64,000 nt of DNA from Azospirillum oleiclasticum (lineage in GTDB: Bacteria; Pseudomonadota; Alphaproteobacteria; Azospirillales; Azospirillaceae). The notes beneath the pieces were generated by a model. The model was not told the DNA's origin. It saw only the letters and a program-made list of their open reading frames with translations, and ran no database searches. The stretch lies in the NCBI RefSeq assembly GCF_013423485.1, contig NZ_JABFFR010000001.1, positions 682,001 to 746,000 of the forward strand, written 5' to 3'. The translations under genes were made by a program, and so were the position numbers. Of this stretch, positions 17,370 to 26,515 are shown piece by piece (within the stretch, counting starts at the first letter, position 1; each line of letters opens with the position of its first letter).

Positions 17370-17439
17370 CGGCCCTGGTCTTGCCGGAACCGGGGCATGC
17401 CCCGTACCATCCCCGGAAGACCGAGGGGAAGGAACCGCC

Positions 17440-19062
17440 GTGGACGAGACCGCACTCGACAAACGCGCCGCCAACCATGTGCCGCTGACGCCGGTGGACT
17501 TCCTGCGCCGAGCCGGTGCCGTCTATCCCGGGAAGATCGCGGTGGTGCACGGGGACCGCCGTGTCACCTATGGCGAGCTGTGGCGCCGCGCGCGGGCGTT
17601 GGCCGCGGCGCTGACCGCGATGGGGATCGGACGCGGCGACGTGGTGTCGATCCTGGCGCCGAACACCCCGGCGATGCTGGAGGCGCATTACGGCGTGCCG
17701 CTGGCCGGGGCCGTGCTCAACGCCATCAACATGCGCCTGGACGCGCCGGCGGTGGCCTTCATCCTGCAGCACGCGGAAAGCAGGCTGCTGCTGGTCGACC
17801 GCGGCTTCGCGTCGCTGGCTGCCAAGGCGCTGGCGGGCATGACGCACAAGCCGGCCGTCGTCTGGATCGACGATCCCGCCGCTATCGGCGAGCCGCCGGA
17901 CGCGTTGGACTACGAATCCTTCCTGGCCGCCGCCGACCTCTCGCTGCCGGTCGCCGGCGTGGCCGACGAGTGGGACTCGCTGTCGCTGAACTACACGTCG
18001 GGCACCACCGGCAACCCCAAGGGCGTCGTCTACCATCACCGCGGCGCCTTCCTGAACGCGGTGGGCAACGCGCTGACCTTCGGCCTGAACCCGGAGAGCG
18101 TCTATCTGTGGACGCTGCCGATGTTCCACTGCAACGGCTGGACCTACCCCTGGGCGGTGACGTCGGTGGGCGGGCGGCATGTCTGCCTGCGCCAGTTCGA
18201 CGCCGCCACCGTGTTCCGCGCGATCGCCGAGCACAAGGTCACCCACCTCTGCGCCGCCCCCGTGGTGCTGACCATGCTGATCCACGCCCCGGCGGAGGCC
18301 AGGATCGCCTTCGACCATGGCCCGGTGCAGGTGGCCACGGGCGGGGCGGCACCGCCGAGCGCGGTGATCGAGGGCATGGAGCGGATGGGCTTCCGCCTCA
18401 CCCACCTCTACGGCATGACCGAGTGCTACGGCCCCTCGGCCATCTGCGCGTGGCAGGAGGAGTGGGGGGCGCTGCCGCTGGAGGAGCGTGCGGTGCTGAT
18501 GGCCCGCCAGGGCGTCAACCACGTGACCGTGGCCGCCCAGACCGTGCTCGACACAGCCACCGGCGAACCTGTGCCCGCCGACGGCTCCACCATCGGCGAG
18601 CTCGCCCTGCGCAGCAACACGGTGATGAAGGGCTATCTGAAGAACCCGAAGGCGACGGAGGAGACGCTGCGCGACGGCTGGCTGCACACCGGCGACCTCG
18701 CCGTGATGCATCCGGACGGCTATGTGGAGATCAAGGACCGGGCCAAGGACATCATCATCACCGGCGGCGAGAATGTGGCCAGTCTGGAGGTGGAGGAGGT
18801 GCTGTACCGCCATCCCCACGTGATGGAGGCCGCCGTGGTCGCCCGTCCCGACGAGAAGTGGGGCGAGACGCCCTGCGCCTTCGTCACCCTGAAGCCGGGG
18901 TCGGAGGAGGCGGTGACGGAGGCCGACATCATCGCCTTCTGCCGCGCCAACATGGCCCACTTCAAGGCCCCCCGCACGGTGGTCTTCGGCCCCCTGCCGA
19001 AGACCTCGACGGGTAAGATCCAGAAGTTCGTGCTGCGGGAGGAGGCGGGGAAGCTCACCTGA
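17440..19062 (+). CDS. Acyl-CoA synthetase, AMP-binding family
   Basis: A 540-residue adenylate-forming ligase. All core motifs are present: phosphate loop YTSGTTGNPKGV, LYGMTECYGP, GWLHTGDLAV, IKDRAKDIIITGGENV, and the C-terminal catalytic Lys in PKTSTGKIQK. The GTG at 17440 follows AGGGGAAGGA, a good ribosome site. It activates a carboxylic acid as acyl-AMP and then acyl-CoA. It resembles medium-chain or methylmercaptopropionate-type ligases more than benzoate-CoA ligases. As last gene of the catabolic operon it may activate acetoacetate, a side-chain acid or the aromatic substrate; sequence alone cannot decide. Confidence 0.9.
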   Translation: MDETALDKRAANHVPLTPVDFLRRAGAVYPGKIAVVHGDRRVTYGELWRRARALAAALTAMGIGRGDVVSILAPNTPAMLEAHYGVPLAGAVLNAINMRLDAPAVAFILQHAESRLLLVDRGFASLAAKALAGMTHKPAVVWIDDPAAIGEPPDALDYESFLAAADLSLPVAGVADEWDSLSLNYTSGTTGNPKGVVYHHRGAFLNAVGNALTFGLNPESVYLWTLPMFHCNGWTYPWAVTSVGGRHVCLRQFDAATVFRAIAEHKVTHLCAAPVVLTMLIHAPAEARIAFDHGPVQVATGGAAPPSAVIEGMERMGFRLTHLYGMTECYGPSAICAWQEEWGALPLEERAVLMARQGVNHVTVAAQTVLDTATGEPVPADGSTIGELALRSNTVMKGYLKNPKATEETLRDGWLHTGDLAVMHPDGYVEIKDRAKDIIITGGENVASLEVEEVLYRHPHVMEAAVVARPDEKWGETPCAFVTLKPGSEEAVTEADIIAFCRANMAHFKAPRTVVFGPLPKTSTGKIQKFVLREEAGKLT

Positions 19063-19064
19063 CT

Positions 19065-19089
19065 CCCTCCCTGGCTGGGCGGGGGAGGG
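19065..19089 (+). terminator. Hairpin between converging genes, possible terminator
   Basis: CCCTCCC (19065-19071) and GGGAGGG (19083-19089) can form a 7-bp GC-rich stem with an 11-base loop directly after the ligase stop. The following GCTTTA is only weakly T-rich. The site lies between two converging genes. Confidence 0.45.
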
Positions 19090-19092
19090 GCT

Positions 19093-20301
19093 TTATGTGT
19101 CCGACCGCAACGCCGCCGCCAGATCGCCCCGGTCGCCGATGGCGACGCGTTCCAGCCCCAGCCAGCCGGCCAGCCGCCGCAACTCCTCCGCCAGGGGCGG
19201 CGCCACGACGGCGGGGTCCATCCCCGCCTCCCCATGGGCGGCGTGGACCAGAAGGGCACCGCCGGCGCGGTCGGACTTCAGGTCGACGCGGGCGACGAGG
19301 CGGTCGCCCAGCAGGAAGGGCAGCACGTAATAGCCGTGCTCCCGCTTGTGGGCGGGGGTGTAGATCTCCAGCCGGTAGCGGAAGCCGAAGATGCGCTCCG
19401 TCCGGTCGCGCTCCCACACCAGCGAGTCGAAGGGGGAGAGCAGGGCGGCGGCCTCCACCCGGCGCGGGCAACGGGCGTCGGGGTGCAGATAGGCCGGCCG
19501 GTCCCAGCCCTTGACCGTCACCGGCAGCAACTCCCCGGCCTCGACCAGCGCCGCGACGGCGCGCTTGCTGTCGGCCGGGTCGAGCCGGAAATAGTCGCGC
19601 AGGTCGCGTTCGGTGGCGATGCCCAGCGCGCGGGCGGCGCTGCGGGTCAGGGCGCGGTGCGCCTCCTCCTCCGGTGGGGTCGGGCTGTCGAGCACGGCGC
19701 GCGGCAGCACGCGTTCGGGAAGGTCGTACAGCCGCTCGAAGCCGCGGCGCCCGGCGGTCGTCACCCGGCCGCACCAGAACAGGTATTCCAGCGCGATCTT
19801 GCCGTCGCTCCATCCCCACCAGCCGCCGCTCGACGCGCCGGCAAGGCTGAATTCCGACGCGCCCATGGGGCCGCGGTCCGACACTTCGGCGAGGGCCGCG
19901 GCGATGTAGTCGGCGCGTTCCCGCGCGAACCGGGCAATGCCGCCGTAGATGCCCTCGCCGCGCTCGGCGCGCGCCATGCGCCAGCGGAACAGCGGCTGCA
20001 TGGCGATCGGGATCAGCGACGCCTCGTGCCCCCAATATTCGAACAGGTCGCGCTTGCCGGTACCCCAGGCGGACTCCTCCAGCAGGGTCGGGGCGTAGGT
20101 GCCCAGCCGCGAAAAGGCCGGGAGATAGTGCGAGCGCACCAGAACGTTGACCGAATCGATCTGCAACAACCCGATGCGCGCCAGCAGCCGGCGCAGGTGA
20201 CGCCGCTCGCACGGGCTGTCCGGCCGAGGCTCGGTGAAGCCCTGCGCGGCGAGCGCGATGCGGCGGGCTTCGGCGGGGGAGAGGGTGTCGCGGATTCGCA
20301 T
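19093..20301 (-). CDS. YcaQ/AlkZ-like DNA glycosylase (winged-helix, HTH_42 family)
   Basis: A 402-residue protein of the family that includes E. coli YcaQ and Streptomyces AZL, which unhook interstrand crosslinks and remove alkylated bases. The Q-hydrophobic-D/Q catalytic motif is seen in LLQIDSVNV near residue 48, and family signatures RSHYLPAFSRLG, FEYWGHEASLIP, LLSPFDSLVWERDR and GYYVLPFLLGDRLVARVDLK follow in order. Length is normal for the family. It converges on the acyl-CoA synthetase and appears to be a single-gene unit. The QxD form places it with YcaQ rather than the QxQ AlkZ group. Confidence 0.87.
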   Translation of the reverse strand: MRIRDTLSPAEARRIALAAQGFTEPRPDSPCERRHLRRLLARIGLLQIDSVNVLVRSHYLPAFSRLGTYAPTLLEESAWGTGKRDLFEYWGHEASLIPIAMQPLFRWRMARAERGEGIYGGIARFARERADYIAAALAEVSDRGPMGASEFSLAGASSGGWWGWSDGKIALEYLFWCGRVTTAGRRGFERLYDLPERVLPRAVLDSPTPPEEEAHRALTRSAARALGIATERDLRDYFRLDPADSKRAVAALVEAGELLPVTVKGWDRPAYLHPDARCPRRVEAAALLSPFDSLVWERDRTERIFGFRYRLEIYTPAHKREHGYYVLPFLLGDRLVARVDLKSDRAGGALLVHAAHGEAGMDPAVVAPPLAEELRRLAGWLGLERVAIGDRGDLAAALRSDT

Positions 20302-20365
20302 GCGGATGTCTGCCTAACATCCCGGCCGGGCGGGGGCAACGGCAAACGTGATCAAATGCGGAACA

Positions 20366-21019
20366 TCAGATCCCGAAGAACGGCTGCATGAGGCGGGGGA
20401 TCAGGTCGCGGAATCGCAGCGGCGCTTCGGTGGCGATCAGGCACACGCACTCCGCACCCGCATCGGCAACCGGCTGGTGGTGCGTGTCTCCGTCGGTCTC
20501 GGCGAAATCACCGCGGTCGAAAGTCCCGAGCTCGTCCGTGTAGGAGCCGGACAGCACCAGCGTCAGCTCGATACCGCGATGGCCGTGGTGGGGCATCACG
20601 CTGCCGGGCGCGATGCGGAACAGGCGCACCGAACCGCCACGGCGGTCGCGCGGCACCACCTCGATCTGCCGGATGCCGGGGGCGAGCCGGCGCCATGATC
20701 CGTCGGTGATCGGCCCGGTGACGTCCAGGAGGGGGGTCGGCAACACCAGCCCGTCACGGCGTGCCGGCGGACGGGGGCGGGGCGGCGGTGCCGGCTCGTC
20801 GAGCCTGGCCATCATGCGTTCCAGCGCGTCGGGGGCAAGCTCGTCCGCCGCCAGGGAATCGAGCAGCGCACCACCCATCGCCTCCGCCGTCGCCACACGT
20901 CCGCGGCAGTCCGGGCACAGGGTCAGATGGGATGCGACGACCATGGACATCCCTGCTCCCAAACTCCCGGAGGCGTAGGATATCAACAAGGCATCGCTCG
21001 GGTGGTGGGTCGGGGTCAT
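20366..21019 (-). CDS. ChrR-like cupin anti-sigma factor or sensor protein
   Basis: A 217-residue protein with an N-terminal zinc-binding anti-sigma-like part (SHLTLCPDCRGRV: H-x3-C-x2-C) and a C-terminal cupin of the ChrR type (MPHHGHRGIELTLVLSGSYTDELGTFDRGDF). ChrR binds and inhibits the ECF sigma factor RpoE until singlet oxygen destroys the complex. I start it at the ATG at 21019; the reading frame continues upstream without family resemblance. No rpoE gene lies beside it, which is unusual, so it may answer to a sigma factor encoded elsewhere. An RpoE-like promoter sits upstream. Confidence 0.82.
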   Translation of the reverse strand: MTPTHHPSDALLISYASGSLGAGMSMVVASHLTLCPDCRGRVATAEAMGGALLDSLAADELAPDALERMMARLDEPAPPPRPRPPARRDGLVLPTPLLDVTGPITDGSWRRLAPGIRQIEVVPRDRRGGSVRLFRIAPGSVMPHHGHRGIELTLVLSGSYTDELGTFDRGDFAETDGDTHHQPVADAGAECVCLIATEAPLRFRDLIPRLMQPFFGI

Positions 21020-21063
21020 CCGTGTCTCGATGTTCCGGCGCTGTCGGCACTTCACGATGCCGG

Positions 21064-21093
21064 TCTCTACGATGGCGAACCGTTGCCGGATCA
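21064..21093 (-). promoter_or_regulatory. RpoE-like (ECF) promoter of the ChrR-like gene
   Basis: Read on the minus strand: TGATCC at 21093-21088, an 18-base spacer, then TAGAGA at 21069-21064. The -35 box and spacing match the TGATC-N18-TA pattern of alphaproteobacterial RpoE promoters; the -10 is a partial match. Confidence 0.5.
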
Positions 21094-21106
21094 CTCACAC
21101 CGGAGG

Positions 21107-21136
21107 TGATCCGCTCCGGTTCGGCGCACGTAACAG
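21107..21136 (+). promoter_or_regulatory. RpoE-like (ECF) promoter of the amine oxidase-CFA synthase operon
   Basis: TGATCC at 21107-21112, an exact 18-base spacer, and TAACAG at 21131-21136, about 30 bases before the ATG at 21168. This fits the TGATC-N18-TAA consensus of RpoE/ChrR regulons and mirrors the divergent box at 21064-21093. Confidence 0.65.
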
Positions 21137-21167
21137 GGGTGCTTCGAAATTGCCCAAAAGATCATCC

Positions 21168-22535
21168 ATGCCCGACTCCCTCTCCCGACCACCCGGTGTT
21201 CTCGACATCGCCGTGATCGGGTCCGGCATTTCCGGCCTGTCGGCGGCGTGGCTGCTCGGGCGGACGCATCGGGTCACCCTGTTCGAGAAGGACGACCGGT
21301 TCGGCGGTCACTCCAACACCGTCTCCAGTCCGGCGGGACCGGTTGATACCGGATTCATCGTCTACAATGAACGAAATTACCCCAACCTCGTCGCTTTGTT
21401 CCAGCATTTGGATGTCGTCACACGACCGACGGTGATGTCCTTCGCGGCGTCCATCGACGACGGCCGGCTGGAATACTCCGGCAGCGGGCTCGCCGGGCTG
21501 TTCGCGCAGAGGCGCAACCTGCTGCGGCCGCGGTTCTGGAGGATGGTGGCCGGCATTCTGCGTTTCTACCGGGAGGCGCCGCGGACGGTGGCGGCGGCCG
21601 GCTCCGATCCGATGACGCTGGGCGAATTGCTGGATCACGGCGGCTATTCCGACGCCTTCGTGCGCGACCATCTGCTGCCCATGGCCGCAGCCATCTGGTC
21701 CGGCCCGGCCGAGTCGATGCGGCTGCAGTCGGCTCGGGCTTTCGTCCGCTTCTGCACCAATCACGGGTTGCTGCAATTGCGTGACCGGCCGGCGTGGCGC
21801 ACGGTCGAGGGTGGCAGCCGGGAGTATGTGCGCCTTTTGACCGGCACCCTCGGCGATCGGCGCTTGCGCCGCGGCAGCGGGGTGCGGGCGATCCGACGCG
21901 ACGCCGGCCGCGTGCTGGTGGAGGACCGGGCCGGTGGCGTGCGCAGCTTCGACCATGCTGTGATCGCGACGCACGCCGATCAGGCGCTGTCTCTGCTGGT
22001 CGATCCTTCCGGAGAGGAGCGCCGGCTGCTCGGCGCCTTCCGCTACCAGCGCAATCTGGCGGTCCTGCACAGCGATCCCGATCTGATGCCGCGGCGGCGG
22101 GCGGCGTGGTCCGCCTGGAACTATCTGGCCCGAAGGGGGCAGGCAGCGGCGGAGGATGCGGTCTGCGTCACCTATTGGATGAACCGGCTGCAACCCCACC
22201 TCGATCCATCCCACGACCTGTTCGTGACCCTCAACCCGCACCGGCCGCCGCGCGAGGGCGCTGTCCTGCGTAGCGAGGTCTACGACCATCCCGTCTTCGA
22301 CCTCGGCACGGACATGGCGCAGGGGGAGCTGTGGCGTCTCCAGGGCGTGCGCAACACCTGGTTCTGCGGCGCGTGGTTCGGTTCCGGCTTTCACGAGGAC
22401 GGGTTGCAGGCCGGCCTCGCCGTGGCGGAGGCGCTGGGCGGGGTGCGGCGGCCGTGGACGGTCGCGGACGAGAGCGGGCGCATCCAGCTCGGCCCCGGCT
22501 TCGGCACCGCCGCACGGCCGAAGGTGGCGGCGTGA
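21168..22535 (+). CDS. NAD/FAD-binding amine oxidase-like flavoprotein
   Basis: A 455-residue flavoprotein with the FAD-binding motif DIAVIGSGISGLSAAWLLG and the family stretch LFEKDDRFGGHSNTV, GFIVYNERNYPNL, then C-terminal TWFCGAWFGSGFHEDGLQ. This subfamily (often annotated as NAD/FAD-binding or cyclopropane fatty acid-associated dehydrogenase) is regularly encoded with DUF1365 and a CFA-type methyltransferase. It is the first gene of the operon, and its stop shares a base with the next ATG. Its substrate is probably an unsaturated or modified fatty acyl chain of a phospholipid (inference). Confidence 0.88.
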   Translation: MPDSLSRPPGVLDIAVIGSGISGLSAAWLLGRTHRVTLFEKDDRFGGHSNTVSSPAGPVDTGFIVYNERNYPNLVALFQHLDVVTRPTVMSFAASIDDGRLEYSGSGLAGLFAQRRNLLRPRFWRMVAGILRFYREAPRTVAAAGSDPMTLGELLDHGGYSDAFVRDHLLPMAAAIWSGPAESMRLQSARAFVRFCTNHGLLQLRDRPAWRTVEGGSREYVRLLTGTLGDRRLRRGSGVRAIRRDAGRVLVEDRAGGVRSFDHAVIATHADQALSLLVDPSGEERRLLGAFRYQRNLAVLHSDPDLMPRRRAAWSAWNYLARRGQAAAEDAVCVTYWMNRLQPHLDPSHDLFVTLNPHRPPREGAVLRSEVYDHPVFDLGTDMAQGELWRLQGVRNTWFCGAWFGSGFHEDGLQAGLAVAEALGGVRRPWTVADESGRIQLGPGFGTAARPKVAA

Positions 22536-23329
22536 TGGACGGTGCTGTGTCGGCCCTCTACCGCGGTCTGGTGGTGCACCGCCGGCTGCGCCCGGTGCGC
22601 CACCGGCTGGCCTACCGGGTGTTCAGCCTTCTCCTCGACCTGGACGAGCTGCCCGAGCTCGACCGGCGGCTCCGGCTGTTCGGCCACAACCGCGCGGCTC
22701 CCATCTCCTTCCACGACCGCGACCATGGGCCGGGCGACGGCCGGCCGCTCAAGCCGTGGGTGGAGGGGCAGCTTGCCGCCGCCGGGATCGCCGCTGGCGG
22801 ACCGGTGCGGGTTCTGGCCTTTCCGCGGCTGTGGGGCTTCGTCTTCAACCCGCTGACCGTCTATTTCTGCCACCGCCCCGACGGCACGCTGGCGGCGACC
22901 CTGTACGAGGTGAACAACACCTTCGGCCAGCGCCACAGCTATCTGATCCCCGCCGCGACGGGAGAGGACGGGGTGGTGAGGCAGAGCTGCGGCAAGGGCT
23001 TCTACGTCTCCCCCTTCATGGGCATGGACACCCGCTACCATTTCCGCATCCGGCCGCCGGGCGAGCGCCTGTCGGTCGGCATCCACCAGACCGGTGCCGA
23101 AGGCGACCTGCTGCACGCCTCGCTGACCGCGGAGCGCGAGCCTCTGACCGACTCCACGCTGCTCGCCGCGGTGCTGCGCCACCCGCTGATGACGCTGAAG
23201 GTCGTCGCCGGCATCCACTGGGAAGCGCTGCGGCTCTGGCGCAAGGGCCTGCGCCTGCGCCCACGCCCGCCGGCGCCCGCCGTTCCCGTCACCATCGTCC
23301 CATCGTCGGCCGAAGGAGCCGCCCCATGA
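22535..23329 (+). CDS. DUF1365 protein
   Basis: A 264-residue DUF1365 member, recognised by ALYRGLVVHRRLRPVRHRLAYRVFSLLLDLDEL at the N-terminus (seen as separate conserved blocks), FPRLWGFVFNPLTVYFCH and YEVNNTFGQRHSYLIP. The biochemical role is not established; the family co-occurs with CFA synthase-like methyltransferases and belongs to oxidative-stress regulons in several alphaproteobacteria. It is coupled to both neighbours (TGATG at the start, ATGA at the end). Confidence 0.88.
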   Translation: MDGAVSALYRGLVVHRRLRPVRHRLAYRVFSLLLDLDELPELDRRLRLFGHNRAAPISFHDRDHGPGDGRPLKPWVEGQLAAAGIAAGGPVRVLAFPRLWGFVFNPLTVYFCHRPDGTLAATLYEVNNTFGQRHSYLIPAATGEDGVVRQSCGKGFYVSPFMGMDTRYHFRIRPPGERLSVGIHQTGAEGDLLHASLTAEREPLTDSTLLAAVLRHPLMTLKVVAGIHWEALRLWRKGLRLRPRPPAPAVPVTIVPSSAEGAAP

Positions 23330-24561
23330 CCGAGACCGCCGCCGTCGCAACGCTGGACCGGGCCACCCGCCCGCCCTGGTGGCGGCGCTTCGGCATCAGC
23401 GGCGACCTGTGGGTCGGCGGCTTCCTGGCCCTGGCGGCCGAGGCCCGTTCCGGCCGGCTGACGGTCACCACGCCGGATGGTCGGCGCTTCGCCTTCCGCG
23501 GCACGGATGGGGAGGCGGGGCATGAGGCCGACATCGCGCTGGCCGATCCGGCGGCGGCGCGGCGCCTGTTCCTCGGCGGCCCGGTGGCCTTCGGCGAGGC
23601 GTATGTGGACGGTCACTGGACCAGCCGGGACCTGCCGGCGCTGCTGGAGTTCGCGGCGCGGAACCTGGCGCTGGTGGGCACGCGCGCCGGCGGCATGGCG
23701 CCGCCGCGCTGGCTGCGGTGGCTCCATCACCGGGCGCACGCCAACACCCGCGCCGGCAGCCGCCGCAACATCGCCTTCCACTACGACCTCGGCAACGCCT
23801 TCTATCGGCTGTGGCTCGATCCCGGCATGTCCTACTCGTCGGCCCTCTACGCGCGCGACGGGATGACGCTGGAGGCGGCGCAGGACGCGAAGCTTGCGCG
23901 TGTGGCCGAGCTCATGGATGTGGCACCCGGCCATAGGGTGCTGGAGATCGGCTGCGGCTGGGGCGGCTTGGCGGCGCATCTGGCTGCCCGCGGCGCCTGG
24001 GTGACCGGCATCACCCTGTCGCGCGAGCAGCTCGCGTGGGCGAGCGAACGGCTGGCCGGGCGGGCGGAGCTGCGGTTGCAGGACTACCGCGACGTGGACG
24101 GCCGTTACGACCGTGTCGTCTCCATCGAGATGATCGAGGCGGTCGGCCGGGAGCACTGGCCGCGCTACTTCGCCACCCTGTGCGACCGGCTGCTGCCGGG
24201 TGGGAGCGCGGTGGTGCAGGCCATCACCATCGACGACCGGCTGTTCGACCGATACCGCCGCAACCCGGACTTCATCCAGCGCCATGTCTTCCCCGGTGGC
24301 ATGTTGCCTTCGCCAGCCATCCTGCGGGAGCAGGCCATGGCGGCGGGGCTGGTGCTGGAGCGGGAGGAGACCTTCGGGGCGTCCTACGCACAGACCTGCG
24401 CGGAGTGGCGCCGCCGCTTCCACGCCGCCTGGCCGGAGATCGCCCGGCTCGGCTTCGACGAGCGGTTCCGCCGGATGTGGGACTATTACCTCGCCTACTG
24501 CGAGGGCGGGTTCCGGGCCGGCACCATCGACGTCGGCCTTTACCGTTTCGTTCGCCCATGA
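23326..24561 (+). CDS. cfa: Cyclopropane-fatty-acyl-phospholipid synthase-type methyltransferase
   Basis: A 411-residue SAM-dependent methyltransferase of the CFA synthase family. Conserved blocks are NIAFHYDLGNAFYRLWLDPG, MSYSSALY, the SAM site VLEIGCGWGGLAAHLA, and the C-terminal RRMWDYYLAYCEGGFRAG. It adds a methylene (or methyl) group to unsaturated acyl chains of membrane phospholipids. Gene order with the amine oxidase, DUF1365 and DUF3833 genes is typical of the stress-induced lipid-modification cluster. A product other than cyclopropane, such as a methylated or furan fatty acid, is possible for this clustered subtype. Confidence 0.9.
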   Translation: MTETAAVATLDRATRPPWWRRFGISGDLWVGGFLALAAEARSGRLTVTTPDGRRFAFRGTDGEAGHEADIALADPAAARRLFLGGPVAFGEAYVDGHWTSRDLPALLEFAARNLALVGTRAGGMAPPRWLRWLHHRAHANTRAGSRRNIAFHYDLGNAFYRLWLDPGMSYSSALYARDGMTLEAAQDAKLARVAELMDVAPGHRVLEIGCGWGGLAAHLAARGAWVTGITLSREQLAWASERLAGRAELRLQDYRDVDGRYDRVVSIEMIEAVGREHWPRYFATLCDRLLPGGSAVVQAITIDDRLFDRYRRNPDFIQRHVFPGGMLPSPAILREQAMAAGLVLEREETFGASYAQTCAEWRRRFHAAWPEIARLGFDERFRRMWDYYLAYCEGGFRAGTIDVGLYRFVRP

Positions 24562-24572
24562 GGGAGGCCGCC

Positions 24573-25043
24573 ATGACCCCGGCCCTGCGCCTGGAGGAGT
24601 TCTTCGCCGGCCGGACCCGCTGCTGGGGTCTGTTCGAGGACCGGTTCGGCACCTTGCGCCGCCAGTTCGTCATCGACCTCGACGGCCGGTGGGACGGGCG
24701 TGTGCTGTCGCTGGCTGAGAGTTTCCGCTACGACGACGGGGAGACCGGGCGCCGCGACTGGACCATCCTGCCCCTGGCCGACGGCGTTTACGAGGGGCGG
24801 GCGACCGACGTGGTCGGCGTCGCCCGCGGCCGTGTGATGGGCAACCATTTCCGGTGGCGCTATGCCATGGACCTGAAGGTTCGCTCCTCGGTCTGGCGTG
24901 TCCGCTTCGACGACCACCTGATCCTGCTGCCCGACGGGGTGCTGCTCAACCGGGCGCACATGAGCCGCTGGGGCGTGACGCTGGGCAGTGTCAGCGCCGC
25001 CTTCCGGCGTGTCGAGGGGGAGACACAGGCGATCGCGGCGTGA
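24573..25043 (+). CDS. DUF3833 protein
   Basis: A 156-residue protein with the family opening LRLEEFFAGRTRCWGLFEDRFG and later RQFVIDLDGRWDG and NHFRWRYAMDLKVR. It is a predicted lipocalin-like beta protein; here the start lacks a clear lipoprotein signal. I chose ATG 24573 because AGGGAGG at 24561-24567 precedes it; an ATG at 24558 overlapping the cfa stop is the alternative. It ends the four-gene lipid-modification operon. Function unknown. Confidence 0.82.
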   Translation: MTPALRLEEFFAGRTRCWGLFEDRFGTLRRQFVIDLDGRWDGRVLSLAESFRYDDGETGRRDWTILPLADGVYEGRATDVVGVARGRVMGNHFRWRYAMDLKVRSSVWRVRFDDHLILLPDGVLLNRAHMSRWGVTLGSVSAAFRRVEGETQAIAA

Positions 25044-25059
25044 ACCGGTCGTCCCCGCG

Positions 25060-26409
25060 TCACCCGCCCCGTGAGTGGGCGCGCGTTCCTTGCAGATAGG
25101 TCGCCGCGACCGCGCGGTCGTCGCCGAGGGTGAGGAGGACGAACAGCTCGTCCTCCAGCCGGTCGCCGATGGTCTCCATGCGGTGTGCCATGGCCGGGGT
25201 GGCGCGGGCGTCCAGCACCACGAGGTCGGCGTAGCGGCCGGGGGCCAAACTGCCGATCTCGTCCGCCAGCCCCAGTGCCTCGGCGTTGCCCAGCGTCAGC
25301 CAGTGCAGGGCGCGCAGCGCCGGCAGGTTGCGGCCGCGGAGCTGAATCACCTTGTAGGCCTCCGCCGCCGTGCGCAGCATGGAGTAGCTGGTGCCGCCAC
25401 CGACGTCGGTGGCGAGCGCCGTGCGCACCGGACGCGCCGGGTCCTCCAGCCGCTCCAGGTCGAACAGGCCGCTGCCCATGAACAGGTTGGAGGTCGGGCA
25501 GAGGGAGGCGACCGAGCCTGACTCCGACAAGAGCCGCATTTCCGCCTCGTCGAGGTGGATGCAGTGACCGAACAACGATCGCGGACCCAGCAGGCCGAAC
25601 CGGTCGTAGACCGCGGTGTAGCTGGCGTCATCCGGGAACAGCCGGCGCACCGTGGCGATCTCGTCCGGGTTCTCGGACAGGTGGGTCTGCATGTGGACGC
25701 CGGGATGCTCGCGCAGCAGCGCGCCGGCCGCCTCCAACTGCGCCTCGGTCGAGGTGATGGCAAAGCGCGGGGTGACGGCGTAGCGCTGCCGCCCGCGCCC
25801 GTGCCAGCGTTCGATCAGCGCCTTGCTGTCGGCATAGGCGGTGTCCGCCCGGTCGCGCAGGGCGTCGGGCGCGTGGCGGTCCATCATCACCTTGCCGGCG
25901 ATCATGCCGGCCCCGCGTCGCTCGGCCTCCGCGAACAGCGCGTCGGCGGAGCCGGGGTGGACGGAGCCGTAGACGACCGCCGTCGTGGTGCCATTGCGCA
26001 GCAGCTCGTCCAGGAAGAAGCGCGCGGTGCGGGCGGCGTGGCCGGCGTCGGCGAAGCGTTGCTCCTCCACAAAGGTGTAGCGCTCCAGCCAGTCGAGAAG
26101 CTGCGTGCCGTAGGACGCGATCACCTGCGTCTGCGGGAAATGGATGTGGGTGTCGATGAAGCCGGCGGTGACGATGGCGTCCGGGTGATGATCGATCACG
26201 GCGCCCGGCGGCAGGGTCGGGAGGATCGTCGAAGCCTCGCCCACCGCGGCGATGCGGCCGTCGACGATGCGCACAGCGCCGTCCTGGATGTGCAGCAGGC
26301 CGGCGTGGTCTCCCGGCCCCTCCGGCCTGCGGGTGAAGGACAGGATGCGCCCGCGAACCGCGTCCACGCGGGACCCACCCACAGCGGCCGTCCGGTCGAT
26401 GGCGTCCAT
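25060..26409 (-). CDS. guaD: Guanine deaminase
   Basis: A 449-residue amidohydrolase that converts guanine to xanthine and ammonia. Metal ligands and family motifs are visible: GFIDTHIHFPQTQVIASYG (His pair), MQTHLSENPDEI, GHCIHLDEAEM and LATDVGGGTSYSML. The start at 26409 is preceded by GGGGAGAG. The length matches bacterial GuaD. It appears to be a single gene between the stress operon and the divergent carboxypeptidase. No purine catabolic partner genes are adjacent. Confidence 0.93.
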   Translation of the reverse strand: MDAIDRTAAVGGSRVDAVRGRILSFTRRPEGPGDHAGLLHIQDGAVRIVDGRIAAVGEASTILPTLPPGAVIDHHPDAIVTAGFIDTHIHFPQTQVIASYGTQLLDWLERYTFVEEQRFADAGHAARTARFFLDELLRNGTTTAVVYGSVHPGSADALFAEAERRGAGMIAGKVMMDRHAPDALRDRADTAYADSKALIERWHGRGRQRYAVTPRFAITSTEAQLEAAGALLREHPGVHMQTHLSENPDEIATVRRLFPDDASYTAVYDRFGLLGPRSLFGHCIHLDEAEMRLLSESGSVASLCPTSNLFMGSGLFDLERLEDPARPVRTALATDVGGGTSYSMLRTAAEAYKVIQLRGRNLPALRALHWLTLGNAEALGLADEIGSLAPGRYADLVVLDARATPAMAHRMETIGDRLEDELFVLLTLGDDRAVAATYLQGTRAHSRGG

Positions 26410-26515
26410 AATCTCTCCCCGATCCTGGTGCATGGTGAGGGCGGCAGGCTTGCCGCCCGCCCGTGCCGCCGACTACATGCTGCCATCGGCCCGGTTCCAC
26501 AAACAGGGATTATCC

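Noticed and set aside
15388-18960. 1190-residue open frame on the minus strand
   Set aside because: Antisense to the hydroxylase, DUF2783 and ligase genes, with low-complexity His/Arg-rich sequence and no motif.
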